DNA of 64,000 bases, taken from NCBI RefSeq assembly GCF_002918555.1, contig NZ_PQMB01000003.1, positions 62,491 through 126,490 of the forward strand, given 5' to 3'. The notes under the pieces were generated by a model. It had not been told where the DNA came from. It did no database searches and worked only from the letters and a program-made list of their open reading frames with translations. This document shows, in pieces, positions 62,517 to 64,000 of this stretch (position 1 is its first letter; each line of letters opens with the position of its first letter). Position numbers and translations under genes: made by a program. The stretch comes from Citrobacter amalonaticus. GTDB taxonomy: Bacteria > Pseudomonadota > Gammaproteobacteria > Enterobacterales > Enterobacteriaceae.

Positions 62517-62923
62517 GCCAGCTCGTCTACTTCTCCAGCAGCTCCGAAAATACGCACCGCTTTATGCAGCGTCTGGGGCTGCCCGCCATTCGCATCCCGC
62601 TGAATGAACGAGAACGTATTCAGGTAGATGAACCGTACATTCTGGTTGTGCCCTCTTACGGCGGCGGCGGCACAGCAGGCGCGGTCCCGCGACAGGTGAT
62701 CCGCTTTTTAAATGATGAACACAACCGGGCGTTAATTCGCGGCGTCATCGCCTCCGGCAATCGCAACTTCGGCGAGGCTTACGGTCGCGCTGGCGAAGCG
62801 ATCGCGCAGAAATGCGCCGTCCCCTGGCTGTATCGCTTTGAACTGATGGGAACGCAAAGCGACATCATCAACGTACGAAAAGGAGTGAGCGAATTTTGGC
62901 AACGACAACCGCAGAACGCGTAA
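62513..62923 (+). CDS. nrdI: NrdI, flavodoxin-like activator
   Basis: A 136-residue flavodoxin with FMN-loop [14 protein letters not shown], the VPSYGGGG loop and [15 protein letters not shown]. It supplies oxidant to form the Mn-tyrosyl radical of NrdF. Overlaps both neighbours. Confidence 0.96.
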   Translation: MSQLVYFSSSSENTHRFMQRLGLPAIRIPLNERERIQVDEPYILVVPSYGGGGTAGAVPRQVIRFLNDEHNRALIRGVIASGNRNFGEAYGRAGEAIAQKCAVPWLYRFELMGTQSDIINVRKGVSEFWQRQPQNA

Positions 62924-64000
62924 TGCAGGAAACGACGGATTTCCACGCCCTGAACGCCATGCTGAATCTGTACGACAAAGCAGGCCACATTCAGTTCGAC
63001 AAAGATAAACAGGCGGTGAACGCGTTCTTCGCTTCCCATGTTCACCCTAACTCCATCGTTTTTGCCAGTCAGGAGGAGCGTCTGGACAGGCTTGTAAGCG
63101 AAGGTTATTACGACGAAAGCGTTCTGAGTCGGTACGATCGCGTTTTTGTGGTGAAACTGTTTGCTCACGCCCACGCCAGCGGCTTTCGTTTCCAGACCTT
63201 TCTCGGCGCCTGGAAGTTCTACACCAGCTACACGCTGAAAACCTTTGATGGCAAACGCTATCTGGAACACTTTGAAGACCGGGTCGTGATGGTTGCGCTG
63301 ACCCTGGCGCAGGGTGACGAAACGCTGGCAACCCGGTTGACCGATGAGATGCTTTCCGGTCGTTTCCAGCCCGCCACGCCAACCTTCCTCAACTGCGGCA
63401 AGCAGCAGCGCGGCGAACTGGTGTCCTGCTTCCTGCTGCGCATCGAAGATAATATGGAGTCGATTGGCCGGGCGGTTAACTCCGCGCTCCAGCTTTCCAA
63501 ACGCGGCGGCGGGGTAGCGTTTCTGCTTTCTAATCTGCGGGAAGCCGGAGCGCCGATTAAGCGTATTGAAAACCAGTCCTCCGGCGTGATCCCCGTCATG
63601 AAAATGCTGGAAGATGCTTTTTCTTATGCGAACCAGCTTGGCGCGCGTCAGGGGGCTGGCGCGGTATATCTGCACGCCCATCATCCGGATATTCTGCGTT
63701 TTATCGATACCAAACGTGAGAATGCCGACGAAAAGATCCGCATCAAAACGCTCTCGCTCGGCGTGGTGATCCCGGATATCACTTTCCGTCTGGCGAAAGA
63801 AAATGGGCAGATGGCGCTGTTCTCACCGTATGACGTGGAGCGCATCTACGGTAAACCGTTCGGGGATATTGCCATCAGCGAGCTGTACGACGAGCTGGTC
63901 GCCGATACGCGCGTGCGTAAAAAGTACATTAATGCCCGCGATTTCTTCCAGACCCTGGCGGAAATCCAGTTTGAATCCGGGTATCCCTATATCATGTTCG
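62896..64000 (+). CDS. nrdE: NrdE, class Ib ribonucleotide reductase alpha chain (3' partial)
   Basis: 368 codons are visible before the window ends. The frame opens with TTG at 62896 ([15 protein letters not shown]), which aligns with the E. coli N terminus and overlaps nrdI by 28 bases. GGTCATT-free context and the KGGV-like GVSEF end of nrdI lie in the overlap. Conserved parts include [18 protein letters not shown] with the first redox Cys, [35 protein letters not shown] and SFDTKREN-like [14 protein letters not shown]. An internal ATG at 62932 is possible but would lose conserved residues. Confidence 0.95.
   Translation, partial: MATTTAERVMQETTDFHALNAMLNLYDKAGHIQFDKDKQAVNAFFASHVHPNSIVFASQEERLDRLVSEGYYDESVLSRYDRVFVVKLFAHAHASGFRFQTFLGAWKFYTSYTLKTFDGKRYLEHFEDRVVMVALTLAQGDETLATRLTDEMLSGRFQPATPTFLNCGKQQRGELVSCFLLRIEDNMESIGRAVNSALQLSKRGGGVAFLLSNLREAGAPIKRIENQSSGVIPVMKMLEDAFSYANQLGARQGAGAVYLHAHHPDILRFIDTKRENADEKIRIKTLSLGVVIPDITFRLAKENGQMALFSPYDVERIYGKPFGDIAISELYDELVADTRVRKKYINARDFFQTLAEIQFESGYPYIMF

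Noticed and set aside
62779-63684. Long minus-strand frame over nrdI/nrdE
   Set aside because: A shadow of the highly conserved nrdE frame; no start signal or domain.
1-64000. CRISPR arrays, tRNA or rRNA genes, integrases
   Set aside because: None recognised: no evenly spaced direct repeats, no tRNA-like cloverleaf noticed at the accessory-core junctions, and no integrase or transposase gene.

Overview
The window comes from an enterobacterial chromosome, most likely a Citrobacter. The right half follows the gene order known from E. coli and Salmonella: tctED/tctCBA, glaH-lhgD-gabD-gabT-gabP-glaR, kbp, yqaE, ygaV, ygaP, stpA, alaE, ygaC, ygaM, nrdHIE. The left half is accessory. It holds a LuxI/LuxR pair arranged like CroI/CroR of Citrobacter and a complete Vi-capsule (viaB-type) locus, which is known from Salmonella Typhi and some Citrobacter. 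All names rest on sequence recognition alone; no database search was run.

Layout. 1-4480: the 3' end of a fumarase/aspartase-superfamily lyase, a LysR regulator, and a rhodanese divergent from an FtrA-type AraC regulator, with two long gene-poor gaps. 4480-6786: a yjiH-yjiG-M20 peptidase operon. 7426-10315: a three-gene TRAP transporter. 10361-13878 (minus): an AIDA-type autotransporter preceded by a paralogue of the Vi regulator TviA. 14648-16129: convergent croI and croR. 16595-29938 (minus): tviA, then tviBCDE and vexABCDE, ending at strong terminators. 30601-39281: a small LEA-like periplasmic protein, the TctDE two-component system with the TctCBA tricarboxylate transporter, and a LysR-hydrolase pair divergent from an SDR-like protein. 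39599-47037: the glutarate/L-2-hydroxyglutarate/GABA catabolic cluster with its repressor. 47319-55481: an insertion between glaR and kbp, described below. 55532-64000: housekeeping genes, running into nrdE at the right edge.

The most unusual part is 47319-55481. It encodes an enolase homologue, an anion-symporter-type MFS permease, a MOFRL/glycerate-2-kinase homologue, a D-Ala-D-Ala-ligase homologue, a GntR regulator, a PykA-like pyruvate kinase and a GNAT acetyltransferase translationally coupled to the kinase gene. Read as a pathway this is uptake, 2-phosphorylation, dehydration to an enol phosphate, and phosphate transfer back to ADP: lower glycolysis rebuilt as a catabolic operon. The enolase homologue lacks the canonical loop Ser and two active-site His (A41, L156, E369), and the kinase has Pro363 where a catalytic Arg is expected. 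The substrate may therefore not be plain glycerate. A perfect palindrome of the GntR/FadR operator type lies before the enolase gene and a near match lies before the regulator gene, which suggests local control.

A second theme is surface and social regulation. The Vi capsule locus, a second TviA-like protein beside an autotransporter, and an acyl-homoserine-lactone synthase/receptor pair lie side by side within about 20 kb.
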